Positions 43,603 through 53,558 are shown, numbered from the stretch's first letter. The stretch: 64,000 nucleotides of DNA from Comamonas resistens (GCF_030064165.1 NZ_CP125947.1:2108001-2172000); one strand, 5' to 3'. A program made the numbers and translations. The notes: generated by a model from the sequence alone, not told the origin.

Positions 43603-44610
43603 ATGTCTGATCGTTACCCTTTTTCCGAGCTGCAGCGCGGCGAGGACGCCGCCACTCCCGAAGGCCGCCAGCTTTTCTCCCGGCTCACCAAGCAGGCGCG
43701 GCTGCGCCAGCTGCAGCTGCTGGTGGCCCTGCAGCAATGCGGCTCGGTGGTGCAGGCTGCGGCCCAGTTGCACATGAGCCAGTCGGCCGCCACCCAGGCG
43801 CTGGCCGAGCTGGAGCGGGTGCTGAACATGAAGCTGTTCGAGCGCCATGCGCGGGGCATGCGGCCCACGATTGCGGGCCAGGCCCTGATCGACACCGCGC
43901 ATGGCGTGCTGGCGGGGCTGCAGGAGGTTGCCGAGTCACTGGCTTCCATACGGCGCGGTGCGGCGGCCGCGCTGAGGCTGGGCGCCATTCCCGCGGCTGC
44001 CATGTCGGTGCTGTCGCTGCTGCTGCCGCGCTTTTACGAAGTTCACTCCCAGGTGCATGTGGACGTGCATGAGGACACCAGCGCGCATCTGCTGTCGCAG
44101 CTCGTGGGCTCGGGCCTGGATGCCGTGTTCTGCCGCCAGCCCGAGGCACTGCCCGCTACCTTTGTCTTCGAGCCGCTGCTGCTGGATGCTGCCGTGGTGA
44201 TCGCCGATGCGGGCCATGCTCTGGTGGGGCGCCGCGACATAACACTGAAGGCCTTGAAGGGCGCGCGTTGGGTGCTGCCCAGCTACGGTATCGCGGTGCG
44301 CAATATCCTGGAGGCCGAAGTCCTGCCCATGCTGGAAGACGCGTCATGGTTTCCTGCCTCCACCGTGTCGCTGCCCGTTCTTGAAGGGCTGCTGACCCAG
44401 CCCGGTGCGGTCTCGCTGGTGCCGCGCAGCATCCTGCCGGGTCTGCGCACCCAGGGGCGCGTGCGGGTGCTGGATGTACATATCGAAGGCAGCCTGCCGC
44501 CGCTGGGCGCGGTCTACCGGCGCGAACGGGCGCCCGCGCTGCTGCTGGAAATGCTCAGGCTCTGGCACCGGCTGCAGCTGCCTCATGCGGCGCCCGGGCC
44601 GACCGCATAG
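43603..44610 (+). CDS. LysR-family transcription regulator
   Basis: A 335-residue LysR regulator. The N-terminal winged helix (about residues 28-95) shows LLVALQQCGSVVQAAAQLHMSQSAATQALAELE split over the HTH, followed by FERHARGMRPTIAG. The C-terminal ligand domain is of normal length. It is divergent from the Bug/M20 operon with a 206-bp gap, the usual arrangement for control of that operon by its substrate. Regulation is inferred from position. Confidence 0.9.
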   Translation: MSDRYPFSELQRGEDAATPEGRQLFSRLTKQARLRQLQLLVALQQCGSVVQAAAQLHMSQSAATQALAELERVLNMKLFERHARGMRPTIAGQALIDTAHGVLAGLQEVAESLASIRRGAAAALRLGAIPAAAMSVLSLLLPRFYEVHSQVHVDVHEDTSAHLLSQLVGSGLDAVFCRQPEALPATFVFEPLLLDAAVVIADAGHALVGRRDITLKALKGARWVLPSYGIAVRNILEAEVLPMLEDASWFPASTVSLPVLEGLLTQPGAVSLVPRSILPGLRTQGRVRVLDVHIEGSLPPLGAVYRRERAPALLLEMLRLWHRLQLPHAAPGPTA

Positions 44611-44743
44611 GTCGACGCTGCGCGGGATACAAAAAAATCAACGGTTTGTGCATTTTGAGATGTGTTTGTGAAAACTGCTCTGACTTCCATGCATAAAAAT
44701 AGAGGCTGTGAATGAAGCGAATTCGAGGACACCATGAAGAGCG

Positions 44744-44826
44744 GTGTTGAAAACGTTACTTGCTATCCGGCAGTCTTCGGGATGGGCCAGCTTGTCCTTG
44801 GTCTTAGCTTTAGCTGTGAGCCCGAC
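44744..44826 (+). pseudogene. Probable livK signal-peptide stub cut by IS21
   Basis: From a GTG at 44744 the frame reads VLKTLLAIRQSSGWASLSL and continues VLALAVSPT, a good signal-peptide sequence, and then meets the IS21 end at 44827. The position, upstream of livH-livM-livG-livF on the same strand, is where livK (the periplasmic binding protein) is normally found. The mature protein is absent. The livK identity is inference from signal-peptide form and operon order; a different frame (ATG at 44733) is also open but does not look like any protein. Confidence 0.5.
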
Positions 44827-44900
44827 TGTTGATTTCCATGCAAAACTGACCCGCTATTTCCATCTCAAACTGACCCACCCTTTGGCTTGAGCCGTAAGGC

Positions 44901-45722
44901 TCAAGATGTGGATAAGGTTTTGTTTCTCTCCTTCTTCATGGGCGTTTGTTGGACTGCACTGCTATGCTTGAAGCGGTAGCTGTCATTGCCTGTTTCCATA
45001 ATATGGCAGTGGTGGGTCAGGCGGTCCAGCAGGGCCGTGGTCATCTTGGCATCACCAAACACGCTGGCCCATTCGCTAAAGCTCAGGTTAGTGGTGATCA
45101 CCACGCTGGTGCGTTCGTAAAGCGTCGAGAGCAGATGGAACAGTAGCGCACCACCAGATGAGCTGAAGGGCAGATAGCCAAGCTCATCGAGTATCACCAG
45201 ATCCGTATGCACCAGCCTGTGGGCGAGCTGTCCGGCTTTGCCCTGTGCCTTCTCTTGCTCCAGGGCATTAACCAATTCCACGGTAGAGAAGAAGCGCACC
45301 CTTAGGCGGTGGTGCTCGATGGCCTGGATACCCAGCGCCGTAGCGATGTGGGTCTTGCCAGTACCAGGGCCACCGACAAGCACCACATTGTTAGCCTTCT
45401 CGATGAATTCACAGCGGTGAAGGCTGCGCACCAAGGCTTCATTGACTTCGCTGTGGGCAAAGTCAAAGCCCGCCAGATCTCTGTAGACCGGAAACTTGGC
45501 TGCCTTGAGCTGATAGGCAATAGAGCGCACTTCTCGCTCTGCGCTCTCGGCCTTGAGCAGTTGCGACAGTATGGGATGTGCTGCTTCAAATGCTGGTGAG
45601 CCTTGCTCGGCAAGTTCTGTCACGGCCTGGGCCATGCCAAACATCTTGAGCTGCCTGAGCATGATGATGATTGCTGCAATGGCTGGGTCATGACGCATGG
45701 CGCACCTGTCGGAGTTGGTCAT
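44901..45722 (-). CDS. istB: IS21 helper ATPase IstB
   Basis: A 273-residue AAA+ ATPase related to DnaC, which picks the target DNA for IstA. It has the Walker [19 protein letters not shown], Walker [14 protein letters not shown] and the sensor region [13 protein letters not shown] start it at 45722 (MTNSDRC); the frame stays open to 45749. It overlaps the end of istA, as usual in IS21. Confidence 0.95.
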   Translation of the reverse strand: MTNSDRCAMRHDPAIAAIIIMLRQLKMFGMAQAVTELAEQGSPAFEAAHPILSQLLKAESAEREVRSIAYQLKAAKFPVYRDLAGFDFAHSEVNEALVRSLHRCEFIEKANNVVLVGGPGTGKTHIATALGIQAIEHHRLRVRFFSTVELVNALEQEKAQGKAGQLAHRLVHTDLVILDELGYLPFSSSGGALLFHLLSTLYERTSVVITTNLSFSEWASVFGDAKMTTALLDRLTHHCHIMETGNDSYRFKHSSAVQQTPMKKERNKTLSTS

Positions 45723-47214
45723 AGCGCACGACGTTGGCTTGTGGCTCAACGATCAAAGCCAAGGCTTGGGGTGAATGGATGGGCTCAGGTTCCGGTGTTC
45801 CATCAATGAGGCGGTGCAAGACATTGATGATGTGGGTCTTACGAGGCACACCATCCTCCAATGCCAACTCGACAGCGGCTAGGACGGCTTGCTCATCGTG
45901 CTGCAACACCAAGGCAAGCACCTCCACCATCTCACGGTCGCCGCCAGGCTGCTTGAGCAGCAGGGCTTGCAGACGTTTGAACGCGTCTGGCAGCTCGCTA
46001 AACGGAGCACCGTTGCGCAATGCGCCGGGTTTGCGCTGCAATACGGCCAAGTAGTGACGCCAGTCATAGACCGTTCGCCCAGCGCCTTGGTGATTGCGCT
46101 CAATGATGCGCGGATGTTCACAGACGAACTGGCCTTCGGCTACGACGACCAGGCGGTCGGCATAAACCTGCAAGCTCACAGGCCGGTTGGCATAAGAGGC
46201 TGGCACGCTGTAGCGATTGCGTTCAAAGTGCACCAGACAGGTGGGCGAGACCCGTTTGGCATGCTCAACAAAGCCGTCAAACGGCCGAGGCATGGGCATC
46301 AAGGCTGAGCGCTCTTGCACCCAAACATCTGTGACAGAGCCAGGCAATTGGCCATGCGCAATCTCTTGCCATAACTGCTGACACCGTTGCTCTAGCCAAT
46401 CATTGAGTGCACTGAGTGTCGGAAACGCTGGTACAGATTGCCAGATACGATGGCGAGCGTCCCGAACATTCTTCTCGACCTGTCCCTTCTCCCATCCCGA
46501 GGCCGGATTGCAAAACTGTGCCTCGAACAGGAAGTGGCTGGCCATGGCACTAAAACGGGCATTGACCTCTCTGAGCTTGCCACGACCGACACGATCGACG
46601 GCTGTGCGCATGTTGTCGTAGATACCTCGCCTAGGGATGCCTCCAAACACCGCAAAGGCACGGTTGTGGGCATCAAACAGCATCTCATGGGTTTGCAGCG
46701 GATAGGCCCGCAGATAGAAGGCTCGGCTGTGGCTGAGCTTGAAGTGAGCCACTTGCAGCTTAGTCCGTACACCCGCAATGACAGCCCAATCCTCGCTCCA
46801 ATCAAACTGGAAGGCTTCTCCAGCGCTGAAGACCAGAGGCACAAAAACGCCTCGCCCTGATGTCTGCTCAGCCGCATGACACTGAGCCTTCCACACTCTG
46901 GCAAAGGCAGCAACTCGGTTGTAGGAGCCGGTATAGCCCAACGCCTGCAAGTCGAGAAACATCTGCTTGATCGTGCGCCGCTGCTTGCGAGAGCGGTTGG
47001 CTTCTGTGCGCAGCCAGCCCGAGAGTTTGCTGGCAAATGGGTCTAGCTTGGTGACGATGGTGCGCTGTGCAAGACGAGGCTGCACAACATCGGCACGCAA
47101 ATACTTGCGGATGGTATTGCGAGAAAGCCCGGTTCTGCGGGCGATCTCTCGGATGGACAGGTGCTCACGCAGAGCCCAGCGTCGGATGACACTCAAAGTA
47201 GCCACGTCAATCAC
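45688..47214 (-). CDS. istA: IS21 transposase IstA
   Basis: A 508-residue DDE transposase. The N-terminal helix-turn-helix starts [17 protein letters not shown] and includes [20 protein letters not shown]. The catalytic core begins FQFDWSEDW (first D), continues with [16 protein letters not shown] (second D) and [13 protein letters not shown] (E). A GTG at 47214 with AGGAG upstream is the likely start; the frame extends to an ATG at 47235. No frameshift was seen, so the element may still be active. Confidence 0.93.
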   Translation of the reverse strand: MIDVATLSVIRRWALREHLSIREIARRTGLSRNTIRKYLRADVVQPRLAQRTIVTKLDPFASKLSGWLRTEANRSRKQRRTIKQMFLDLQALGYTGSYNRVAAFARVWKAQCHAAEQTSGRGVFVPLVFSAGEAFQFDWSEDWAVIAGVRTKLQVAHFKLSHSRAFYLRAYPLQTHEMLFDAHNRAFAVFGGIPRRGIYDNMRTAVDRVGRGKLREVNARFSAMASHFLFEAQFCNPASGWEKGQVEKNVRDARHRIWQSVPAFPTLSALNDWLEQRCQQLWQEIAHGQLPGSVTDVWVQERSALMPMPRPFDGFVEHAKRVSPTCLVHFERNRYSVPASYANRPVSLQVYADRLVVVAEGQFVCEHPRIIERNHQGAGRTVYDWRHYLAVLQRKPGALRNGAPFSELPDAFKRLQALLLKQPGGDREMVEVLALVLQHDEQAVLAAVELALEDGVPRKTHIINVLHRLIDGTPEPEPIHSPQALALIVEPQANVVRYDQLRQVRHAS

Positions 47215-47322
47215 TCCTGGTCTCCTGCTGCACAAGAAAGCAGCAGGCTAGGGTTAATGCGTGGGTCAGATTGAGATGGAAAAACCGGGGGCTAGTGGGT
47301 CACTTCTGGGTGGAAATCAACA

Positions 47323-47966
47323 TGCTGTGCGAGAGATGGTTGATCCGGCCTCTTTACGGGCGCGGCATCGACTATCCGCTGCTGCTGACTTTTGGACTCG
47401 CATACATGATGGTCGAAGGAGTGCGCATTATCTGGGGCAAGGCGGGCATCCCGTTCGACACGCCCGAGGCACTTCAGGGAGCCACCAACCTCGGATTTGC
47501 CGAGTTTCCCACCTATCGCCTGTTTGTGATCGGCGTTGTGGCGGCACTTCTGGCCGCACTGTGGTTGCTCATTGAGAAGACTTCCTTTGGCCTGATTGTC
47601 CGCGCCGGTGCCCGCGATCCGGTCATTGTTCGCGTGCTGGGCGTCGATGTCTCACGTGTTTGGCTGGTCGTCTTCGGTGTGGGAACGGGCATTGCAGCGC
47701 TTGCCGGCGTGCTCTCCGCTCCTCTGCAGGGGGTATCGCCTGAAATGGGCACTTCGGTGTTGACTGTGGCCTTTGTTGTCACCGTGGTGGGTGGTATGGG
47801 ATCACTCATGGGAGCTGTAGTCGCAGGGCTGCTGGTGGGAGTCGTCGAGAGCATGGCCGTGCTCTTCTTTCCCGAGGCCGCCAAAGTGTCCATGTTTCTC
47901 ATCATGGCCGGCGTGCTGCTGGTCCGGCCGCAAGGCTTGTTTGGTCGAGCCGGGCTGATGTCATGA
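47323..47966 (+). pseudogene. livH: LivH permease missing its N-terminus
   Basis: The first native residues after the IS are CERWLIRPLYGRGIDYPLLLTFGLAYM, well inside a normal LivH. Later parts, GLIVRAGARDPVIVRVLGVDVS, VGGMGSLMGAVVAGLLVGVVE and MAGVLLVRPQGLFG, are intact. About 214 residues remain of roughly 290, so the first two or three helices are lost. An ATG is formed across the IS junction (47322-47324) and could start a shortened protein, but a working permease is unlikely. The stop overlaps livM by ATGA. Confidence 0.9.
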
Positions 47967-48970
47967 AAGAACTCAATATGTCTATTTCCGCCCAACCTGC
48001 CAAGCCTGCCGACGGCTTCACGATGCCGTCTGTACTGAAAGCCCTGTCTGCGCACAGAGTCGCGACATCACTGATCTTTTTCTTGATTTTCCCGTGGCTG
48101 ATGCCTTATCAGTCGGTGGCCATCAACATCCTGATCTTTGGCCTTTTCGCTGTCGGGTTCAACCTGCTGTTCGGCTATACCGGATTGCTCTCGTTTGGAC
48201 ATGCCGCATTTCTTGGAGTTGGTGCCTACACTGCAGGCATCCTGATTGCGCAGCACCAGATCTCCTGGTGGCTTGCGATTCCGGCGGCGGTTGTCATGAG
48301 CTGCGTTGTGGCTCTTGTCATGGGGCTGCTGGCGATTCGTACGCGTGGCATCTACTTCGCCATGGTGACGCTCGCACTATCGCAGTGCGTCTACTTTCTG
48401 GTCTACCAGTTGCCAGCATCAGGAGGCGAAAACGGACTGCGTGGCGTGAACGTGGCGGACATCAGCCTGTTCGGCCTGAAGGTGAATCTGCTCGATCCCA
48501 CGCAAAAGTACTACTTCGTTCTCGGCTTTGTGGCGTTGGCGCTGTGGCTGCTTTCCCGGATTCTGGCGTCGCCATTTGGCGGTGTGATCGAAGCGATTCG
48601 AGAAAACGAAGCGCGTGCTCGCGCCTGTGGTTTCAACATTGAACGAACCAAGCTGCTGGCATTCGTCCTGTCCGCGGCGTTTTGCGGCCTGGCTGGCGCG
48701 CTCAACGCCATCCACCTCTCCAGCGTGCCTATCGAGACGCTTCATTACGCCACCTCCGGGATGGTTGTGATGCTGTGCTTGCTAGGAGGCATGGGCACCT
48801 ACTTCGGCCCGTTCGTGGGCGCCGCCTTGTTTCTGCTGATTCAGGACCAAGCATCCGCCTGGACAGAGCATTGGCAACTGATTGTGGGCGCAGTGTTTGT
48901 GTTTTTTGTCCTCTTCTTCCCGAAGGGTGTCTGGGGAACATTTTTGGAAAGGGCTTCTCGTGAACGCTGA
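47963..48970 (+). CDS. livM: Branched-chain amino acid ABC permease
   Basis: A 335-residue permease of the LivM type with about nine helices. Marks are NLLFGYTGLLSFGHAAFLGVGAY and IRENEARARACGFNIERTKLLAF, a conserved cytoplasmic loop that contacts the ATPase, and GGMGTYFGPFVGA. It pairs with LivH to form the membrane channel of a hydrophobic amino acid importer. It overlaps livH by ATGA and livG by 11 bases. With livH cut, its partner is missing unless another copy exists. Confidence 0.93.
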   Translation: MKELNMSISAQPAKPADGFTMPSVLKALSAHRVATSLIFFLIFPWLMPYQSVAINILIFGLFAVGFNLLFGYTGLLSFGHAAFLGVGAYTAGILIAQHQISWWLAIPAAVVMSCVVALVMGLLAIRTRGIYFAMVTLALSQCVYFLVYQLPASGGENGLRGVNVADISLFGLKVNLLDPTQKYYFVLGFVALALWLLSRILASPFGGVIEAIRENEARARACGFNIERTKLLAFVLSAAFCGLAGALNAIHLSSVPIETLHYATSGMVVMLCLLGGMGTYFGPFVGAALFLLIQDQASAWTEHWQLIVGAVFVFFVLFFPKGVWGTFLERASRER

Positions 48971-49712
48971 ATCTATCATCGAGACCCGATCGGTCTGCAA
49001 GAACTTCGGCGGCTTCAAGGCGCTCACGGATGTGAGCGTGAAGATTCGCCCGGGTGTTCTGACATCCATCATCGGACCCAACGGCGCGGGCAAAAGCACC
49101 TATTTCAACCTGCTATCTGGAGCGTTCTCTCCCAGTTCCGGGCAGATCTTCTTCATGGGCCGGGACATCACCGCGCTCAAGCCGCACGAGTTCGCTCGCG
49201 TCGGTATCGCGAAGTCATTTCAGATTACCAATCTGTTTCCCCATTTCACTGCGCTGGAAAATGTGCGCATCGCCCTGCAGGCCCATGTTTCACGCTACGG
49301 GCTTTGGCGCCCGCGATGCGACCTGGAGGGGCTGTCCGAGCGCGCTCTGGATCTGCTTGGGGTCGTGGGGCTCAGAGACCGTGCAGCCCGGCCCGCGCGC
49401 GAGCTTGCCCACGGTCAACAGAGGGCGCTGGAGATTGCCGTGGCACTTGCCGCTGATCCAAAGATCCTGCTGATGGATGAACCAACGGCAGGCATGAGTC
49501 CAGAGGAAACCAAGGTCATGATGGACCTTATTCGCAAGCTCGTGGAGCAGCGAACGGTGGTGCTGGTCGAGCACAAAATGAAGATGGTGATGGGAATCAG
49601 CGAGCGGCTCATCGTGCTGCACCACGGGGAGCTGATTGCGGAGGGAACACCCGATGACATTCGCGCTAACGATCTGGTGAAGCGCGTCTATCTGGGTCAT
49701 GGAAACCATTGA
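48960..49712 (+). CDS. livG: Branched-chain amino acid ABC ATPase LivG
   Basis: A 250-residue ATPase with Walker A GPNGAGKSTYF, signature LAHGQQRALEIAVAL and Walker B ILLMDEPTAGMSPEET, the LivG pattern with the family-specific C-terminal LIAEGTPDDIRAND. The likely start is a GTG at 48960 with GGAAAGGG upstream; earlier in-frame codons lie deep within livM. It energises LivHM. Confidence 0.92.
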   Translation: MNAESIIETRSVCKNFGGFKALTDVSVKIRPGVLTSIIGPNGAGKSTYFNLLSGAFSPSSGQIFFMGRDITALKPHEFARVGIAKSFQITNLFPHFTALENVRIALQAHVSRYGLWRPRCDLEGLSERALDLLGVVGLRDRAARPARELAHGQQRALEIAVALAADPKILLMDEPTAGMSPEETKVMMDLIRKLVEQRTVVLVEHKMKMVMGISERLIVLHHGELIAEGTPDDIRANDLVKRVYLGHGNH

Positions 49713-49719
49713 GGTACCT

Positions 49720-50424
49720 ATGCTTGAAATAAAAAGTCTCAATGCCTGGTATGGAAGCAGCCATATCCTCCAGGGTGTAGATCTTTCTGTCAGCCAAGGT
49801 GAGCTGGTCTGCTTGATTGGCCGCAATGGCGCAGGAAAAACGACCACGGTGAAGAGCATCGCTGGCCTGATCCCGAAGGTCACAGGCTCTGTCAAGTTCA
49901 ACGGCAAGGAGGTTCTGGGTACGCCTGCACATGCACGCTATTCCATGGGGCTGGCGTATGTGCCTGAAGAGCGGCGCATCGTGCCGGGGCTGACTGTGCG
50001 GGAGAACATCCGCTTGGGCCTGCTGGCTTCCCCCTTGCGCAAGAAAGAATCGGAGGTCATCGATGAGATCGCCGAGACTTTCCCTCGCTTGAAGGAGCGC
50101 CTCGATCAGAACGCAATCACGATGTCCGGAGGGGAGCAGCAGATGCTCGCAATCGCTCGCGCGGCGGCATCCCAGCCGAAGATGATTTTGCTGGACGAGC
50201 CTTCGGAGGGAATCATGCCGGTGCTGGTGGATGAAATGTTCGAGTATTTCACGTCCCTCAAGAAAGCAGGGGTGACCATCTTGCTGATTGAGCAGAACGT
50301 GAGCTTGGCGCTGAAGATCGCCGACCGCGCCTACATCCTGGATCAGGGCGAAGTGGTCTACTCGGGGACAGCTGCAGAGATGCTCGACGATGTGGCGATT
50401 CAGGAACGCTACTGCGCGGTATAG
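49720..50424 (+). CDS. livF: Branched-chain amino acid ABC ATPase LivF
   Basis: A 234-residue ATPase with LNAWYGSSHILQGVDLSV, Walker A GRNGAGKTT, FNGKEVLGTPAHARYSMGLAYVPEERR split by family spacing, signature MSGGEQQMLAIARA and Walker B MILLDEPSEGIMP. GAGG sits 6 bases before the ATG at 49720; a start 7 codons earlier would overlap livG. It is the last gene of the damaged liv operon. Confidence 0.93.
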   Translation: MLEIKSLNAWYGSSHILQGVDLSVSQGELVCLIGRNGAGKTTTVKSIAGLIPKVTGSVKFNGKEVLGTPAHARYSMGLAYVPEERRIVPGLTVRENIRLGLLASPLRKKESEVIDEIAETFPRLKERLDQNAITMSGGEQQMLAIARAAASQPKMILLDEPSEGIMPVLVDEMFEYFTSLKKAGVTILLIEQNVSLALKIADRAYILDQGEVVYSGTAAEMLDDVAIQERYCAV

Positions 50425-50772
50425 CGCTTAGGACGCGTTCGATCTCAAAGGTACAGGCGGCACAGCTGAGTTTCAACGATTCATGCTGTGCCCTCAGGGC
50501 TCAATGTGAATAGGCCGGTGGCAGAGCGGCCTTTGTGACGTTGCGAATATTGCAACGCGGGATTGCAAAAAATGGCCATTGTTGCCTCAGTAGTGGCCGC
50601 TTAGGATCTTGCGAATGGCTGGCAGAAACAGGTCGCGGCATGCACAAAGCCTGCGACGAAACCAGTGATGCCACAGCAGCAATGAATCGATCCTGAAGAT
50701 TTCCACTTGGCCGGTTTGAAGCAAGACATCGCAATCTGCTGGCTCCGCTAACCCAAAGCAATCTTAAATCCT
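50425..50772. other. Intergenic region, no gene recognised
   Basis: This 348-bp gap between livF and the old yellow enzyme gene has only weak open frames with no recognisable motif. No hairpin terminator stands out. It presumably holds the promoter of the oxidoreductase gene. Confidence 0.6.
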
Positions 50773-51927
50773 ATGCAACGAACAACTGACCCGTCTCTCG
50801 GCAATGTCGCGCCTTCCGTTGGGCAATCGAAACTGTTCCAACCCCTGTCTCTGGGCCATCTTACGTTGGCAAACCGAATCCTGATTGCCCCGATGTGCCA
50901 GTACTCGGCGCAGGATGGAAACGCCAATGACTGGCATCTGATGCATTATGGAAGCCTGGCTGCATCAGGAGCAGGTCTGTTGGTGCTGGAGGCTACGGCG
51001 GTATCAGCCATCGGGCGCATCAGCGATGCTGATCTTGGACTTTATTCGGATGAAAACCAGTTGGCCCTGGGGCGGCTGCTGAGTTCTGTGCGTCGGTTCT
51101 CTTCCATGCCTGTGGCGATTCAGATTGCGCACGCTGGCCGCAAGGCTTCGAGTGATGTCCCGTGGCGCGGCGCAGCGCAGATTGCACCCGACGCGTTAAG
51201 GGGGTGGATGGCCGAAGCACCCTCGGCAATTCCGCATGCTCCCGGAGATGTCGCTCCTGCATCCATGTCCAAGGAGGACCTGGCCAGGGTTCGGGAGGAA
51301 TTCGTGGCCACAGCCAAGAGGGCAGACGCTCTGGGTTTTGACGGCATCGAAATTCATATGGCTCATGGCTATTTGCTGCATGAGTTCCTTTCTCCACTGT
51401 CCAACGGCCGCGATGATGAGTACGGCGGTGCTCTGGAAAACCGTCTTCGGTTCCCACTGGAGGTATTCGCCGCTGTCCGCAAGGCCGTCAGTGCGGACAA
51501 GCCGGTATGGGTGCGGATATCCGCAACGGATTGGGCTGAAGGCGGATGGGACATTGAGGGGTCTGTGGAGCTCGTGAGTCGGCTCGGAGAACTCGGCTGC
51601 GCGGCTGCGCATGTGTCTTCTGGCGGACTTTCCACAGCCCAACAGATTCCGGTCCAGCCAGGCTATCAGGTCGGCTTTGCAGAAACTATCAAACAAGCCA
51701 CCGGCATTCCTACGATTGCGGTTGGCTTGATCACTGAGCCCAACCAGGCAGAGCATATCGTTGCATCCGGCCAGGCCGATGCGGTTGCCATCGGTCGAGC
51801 TGCATTGTTCAATCCTCGCTGGCCTTGGCATGCAGCAGCAAGTCTGGGCGCCCAGGTCGATGCTCCAAAGCAATACTGGAGGAGCCAGCCGCGAGAGTAT
51901 CGCGATCTGTTTCGCACAGAGGCATAG
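50773..51927 (+). CDS. NADH:flavin oxidoreductase, old yellow enzyme (YqjM-like)
   Basis: A 384-residue FMN enzyme with a TIM-barrel fold. The YqjM-branch marks are MCQYSAQDGNANDWHLMHYG with the redox-tuning cysteine, IQIAHAGRKAS, and IHMAHGYLLHEFLSPLSN followed by RDDEYGG and NRLRFPLEV. It reduces activated C=C bonds using NAD(P)H. The natural substrate is not evident. It follows the liv operon by 348 bp and probably has its own promoter. Confidence 0.93.
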   Translation: MQRTTDPSLGNVAPSVGQSKLFQPLSLGHLTLANRILIAPMCQYSAQDGNANDWHLMHYGSLAASGAGLLVLEATAVSAIGRISDADLGLYSDENQLALGRLLSSVRRFSSMPVAIQIAHAGRKASSDVPWRGAAQIAPDALRGWMAEAPSAIPHAPGDVAPASMSKEDLARVREEFVATAKRADALGFDGIEIHMAHGYLLHEFLSPLSNGRDDEYGGALENRLRFPLEVFAAVRKAVSADKPVWVRISATDWAEGGWDIEGSVELVSRLGELGCAAAHVSSGGLSTAQQIPVQPGYQVGFAETIKQATGIPTIAVGLITEPNQAEHIVASGQADAVAIGRAALFNPRWPWHAAASLGAQVDAPKQYWRSQPREYRDLFRTEA

Positions 51928-51935
51928 TGGCTGCG

Positions 51936-52394
51936 CTAGACAGGCAGGGCTGACGTCAATTTGACCCTTTGCATAGGTATATCGGTCTTGACGCTTTGTA
52001 CACCTGCAATTCGTGTGAGATGTTTGCCCAGAAATTGCCTGTACTCTTCCAGGTCAGCCACGACCACACGCAACAAGAAGTCGCAGTCACCTGCCATCAA
52101 GTGGCACTCCACCACTTCAGGCAACTGCTGAATCGCCGCTGTGAAACGATCTACCGTCGTCGCATCTTGCCCTTTGAGCCATATGCGGGCAAACACTGAA
52201 AGTCCCTTTCCGATCTTGGTCGGATTGAGGACTGCCACGTAGCGCTCGATCACTCCCGCGTCTTCTAGCGCTCGCACCCTTCGCAGACAAGGGGAAGGGG
52301 ACAAGCCTACGACTTTGGCCAAGTCGACATTTTGCAGGCGCCCATCATGCTGGAGTGCATGCAGGATTTTTCTGTCAATGGCATCAAATTCCAT
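51936..52394 (-). CDS. Lrp/AsnC-family regulator
   Basis: A 152-residue feast/famine regulator: helix-turn-helix ALQHDGRLQNVDLAKVVGLS and SPCLRRVRALEDAGVI, followed by the RAM ligand domain with CDFLLRVVVADLEEY. I start at 52394 (MEFDAIDRKIL). It is divergent from azlCD with a 115-bp gap, the arrangement of azlB-azlCD in Bacillus, where the Lrp-type protein represses a branched-chain amino acid exporter. Control of azlCD is inferred. Confidence 0.92.
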   Translation of the reverse strand: MEFDAIDRKILHALQHDGRLQNVDLAKVVGLSPSPCLRRVRALEDAGVIERYVAVLNPTKIGKGLSVFARIWLKGQDATTVDRFTAAIQQLPEVVECHLMAGDCDFLLRVVVADLEEYRQFLGKHLTRIAGVQSVKTDIPMQRVKLTSALPV

Positions 52395-52509
52395 AAATTT
52401 CCGGTTTGCAGATATCAGCTGCCAATGATCACCGTGTTTGGCGCAATAACGCAACCAAATTTCAGGCCGTAATCCGCAAAATTCAGGGTTTAAATGATGC
52501 GAAATCCTC

Positions 52510-53256
52510 ATGGAAGCCACACATCCGACCACAGTGAGTGACTGCGATCCTGCGCAGCGTGCGACAACGCGGGAGCTATGCCGCGGACTCTGGGCCTCGG
52601 TGCCCGTGCTGCTAGGCTTTATTCCCTTTGCCCTGGTGCTGGGTGCACAGGCCACCCAAAAAGGGATGAGCGCAGTCGCAGTTCCGGTGATGACAGGGCT
52701 GAACTTCGGCGGTGGCTCCGAGTTCACTGCCATTCGTCTGTGGAGCTCACCGCCTCACCTTTTGTTGATTGCTTCAATGTCCCTGTTAGTGAACAGTCGC
52801 CATCTGCTAATGGGTGCCGCCTTGGAGCCTTACCTGAGACATGTCCCTCAAGGCAGGGCCTTGGCCTCCCTGTTTTTCATGTGCGACGAAAGCTGGGCCA
52901 TGGCTTTGGCCGACGCCAAGCGGCGAGCATCAATCAACCTCAGCATGGCCTACTTCATGGGGGTGTCCATCGGTCTGTATCTCACCTGGGTTGTTTTCAC
53001 CGCCATGGGGGCAATGCTGGGTCCGCTGATCGGTGACCTGGAGCGCTACGGCTTCGACATGGCGTTCACAGCTGTGTTTCTGGTGTTGCTGCGCGGAATG
53101 TGGCGTGGCCGCGTGGCTTGCCGGCCTTGGTTTGTCAGCCTTGTCGTTGCGGCGCTTACCTACTGCTTGATGCCCACAGGCGCCTGGTATGTAGCCGCCG
53201 GTGCGCTGGCAGGCCTTTGCAGTGCTGCGCTCATGGCTCCAAAGGAGGGGAAATGA
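52510..53256 (+). CDS. azlC: AzlC-family branched-chain amino acid exporter subunit
   Basis: A 248-residue membrane protein with the AzlC marks GLWASVPVLLGFIPFALVLG, GLNFGGGSEFTAI, LLVNSRHLLMGAAL and FFMCDESWAMAL. In the family the second helix often has a FAGxSQF motif; here it reads FGGGSEF. AzlC forms an exporter with AzlD. The azlD ATG overlaps its stop. Confidence 0.9.
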   Translation: MEATHPTTVSDCDPAQRATTRELCRGLWASVPVLLGFIPFALVLGAQATQKGMSAVAVPVMTGLNFGGGSEFTAIRLWSSPPHLLLIASMSLLVNSRHLLMGAALEPYLRHVPQGRALASLFFMCDESWAMALADAKRRASINLSMAYFMGVSIGLYLTWVVFTAMGAMLGPLIGDLERYGFDMAFTAVFLVLLRGMWRGRVACRPWFVSLVVAALTYCLMPTGAWYVAAGALAGLCSAALMAPKEGK

Positions 53257-53558
53257 TGCCAGATCTCGCCACTCTTGGCACCATAGCGCTGATGGCCTCG
53301 GGCACCTATCTGACGCGCATTCTGGGCTACCTGGCGCTACGCAATCGCACGCTGAGCCCACGAATGCGGCATGTGCTGGACAGTGTGCCTGGATGCGTGC
53401 TGATTTCGGTCATCGCTCCAGCTTTCGTTTCAGACCGGCCCGCCGATCTTTTCGGCCTGGCCATCACCATGCTTGCAGCCACGCGCCTGTCCATCCTCCC
53501 CACGGTAGTCATCGGAATTGTTGCGACCGGGTTGCTTCGTCACGTCTTTGGTGGGTGA
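53253..53558 (+). CDS. azlD: AzlD-family exporter subunit
   Basis: A 101-residue protein with three to four helices and the AzlD pattern GTYLTRILGYLAL, VLDSVPGCVLISVIAPAF and the R-x-S-I-L-P loop. It partners AzlC. The start at 53253 overlaps the azlC stop by ATGA; an adjacent ATG at 53256 is also possible. Confidence 0.9.
   Translation: MMPDLATLGTIALMASGTYLTRILGYLALRNRTLSPRMRHVLDSVPGCVLISVIAPAFVSDRPADLFGLAITMLAATRLSILPTVVIGIVATGLLRHVFGG

Larger units (their letters stand above)
44827..47322 (-). mobile_element. IS21-family insertion sequence
   Basis: A 2,496-bp element with terminal inverted repeats TGTTGATTTCCA at both ends (left from 44827, right ending 47322), extended by matching TGACCC blocks and internal copies of TTTCCATCTCAA-CTGACCCAC. 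It holds istA and istB on the minus strand. No target duplication is present: the left flank ends CCCGAC and the right flank begins TGCTGT. Confidence 0.92.

Noticed and set aside
44812..47332. GCTGTG as a target duplication of the IS21 element
   Set aside because: The left copy stands about nine bases away from the IS end while the right copy is nearly adjacent, so it is not a true flanking duplication.
50501..50761. An 86-codon minus-strand frame after livF
   Set aside because: It has no ribosome site, no motif and no coding character distinguishable from chance.
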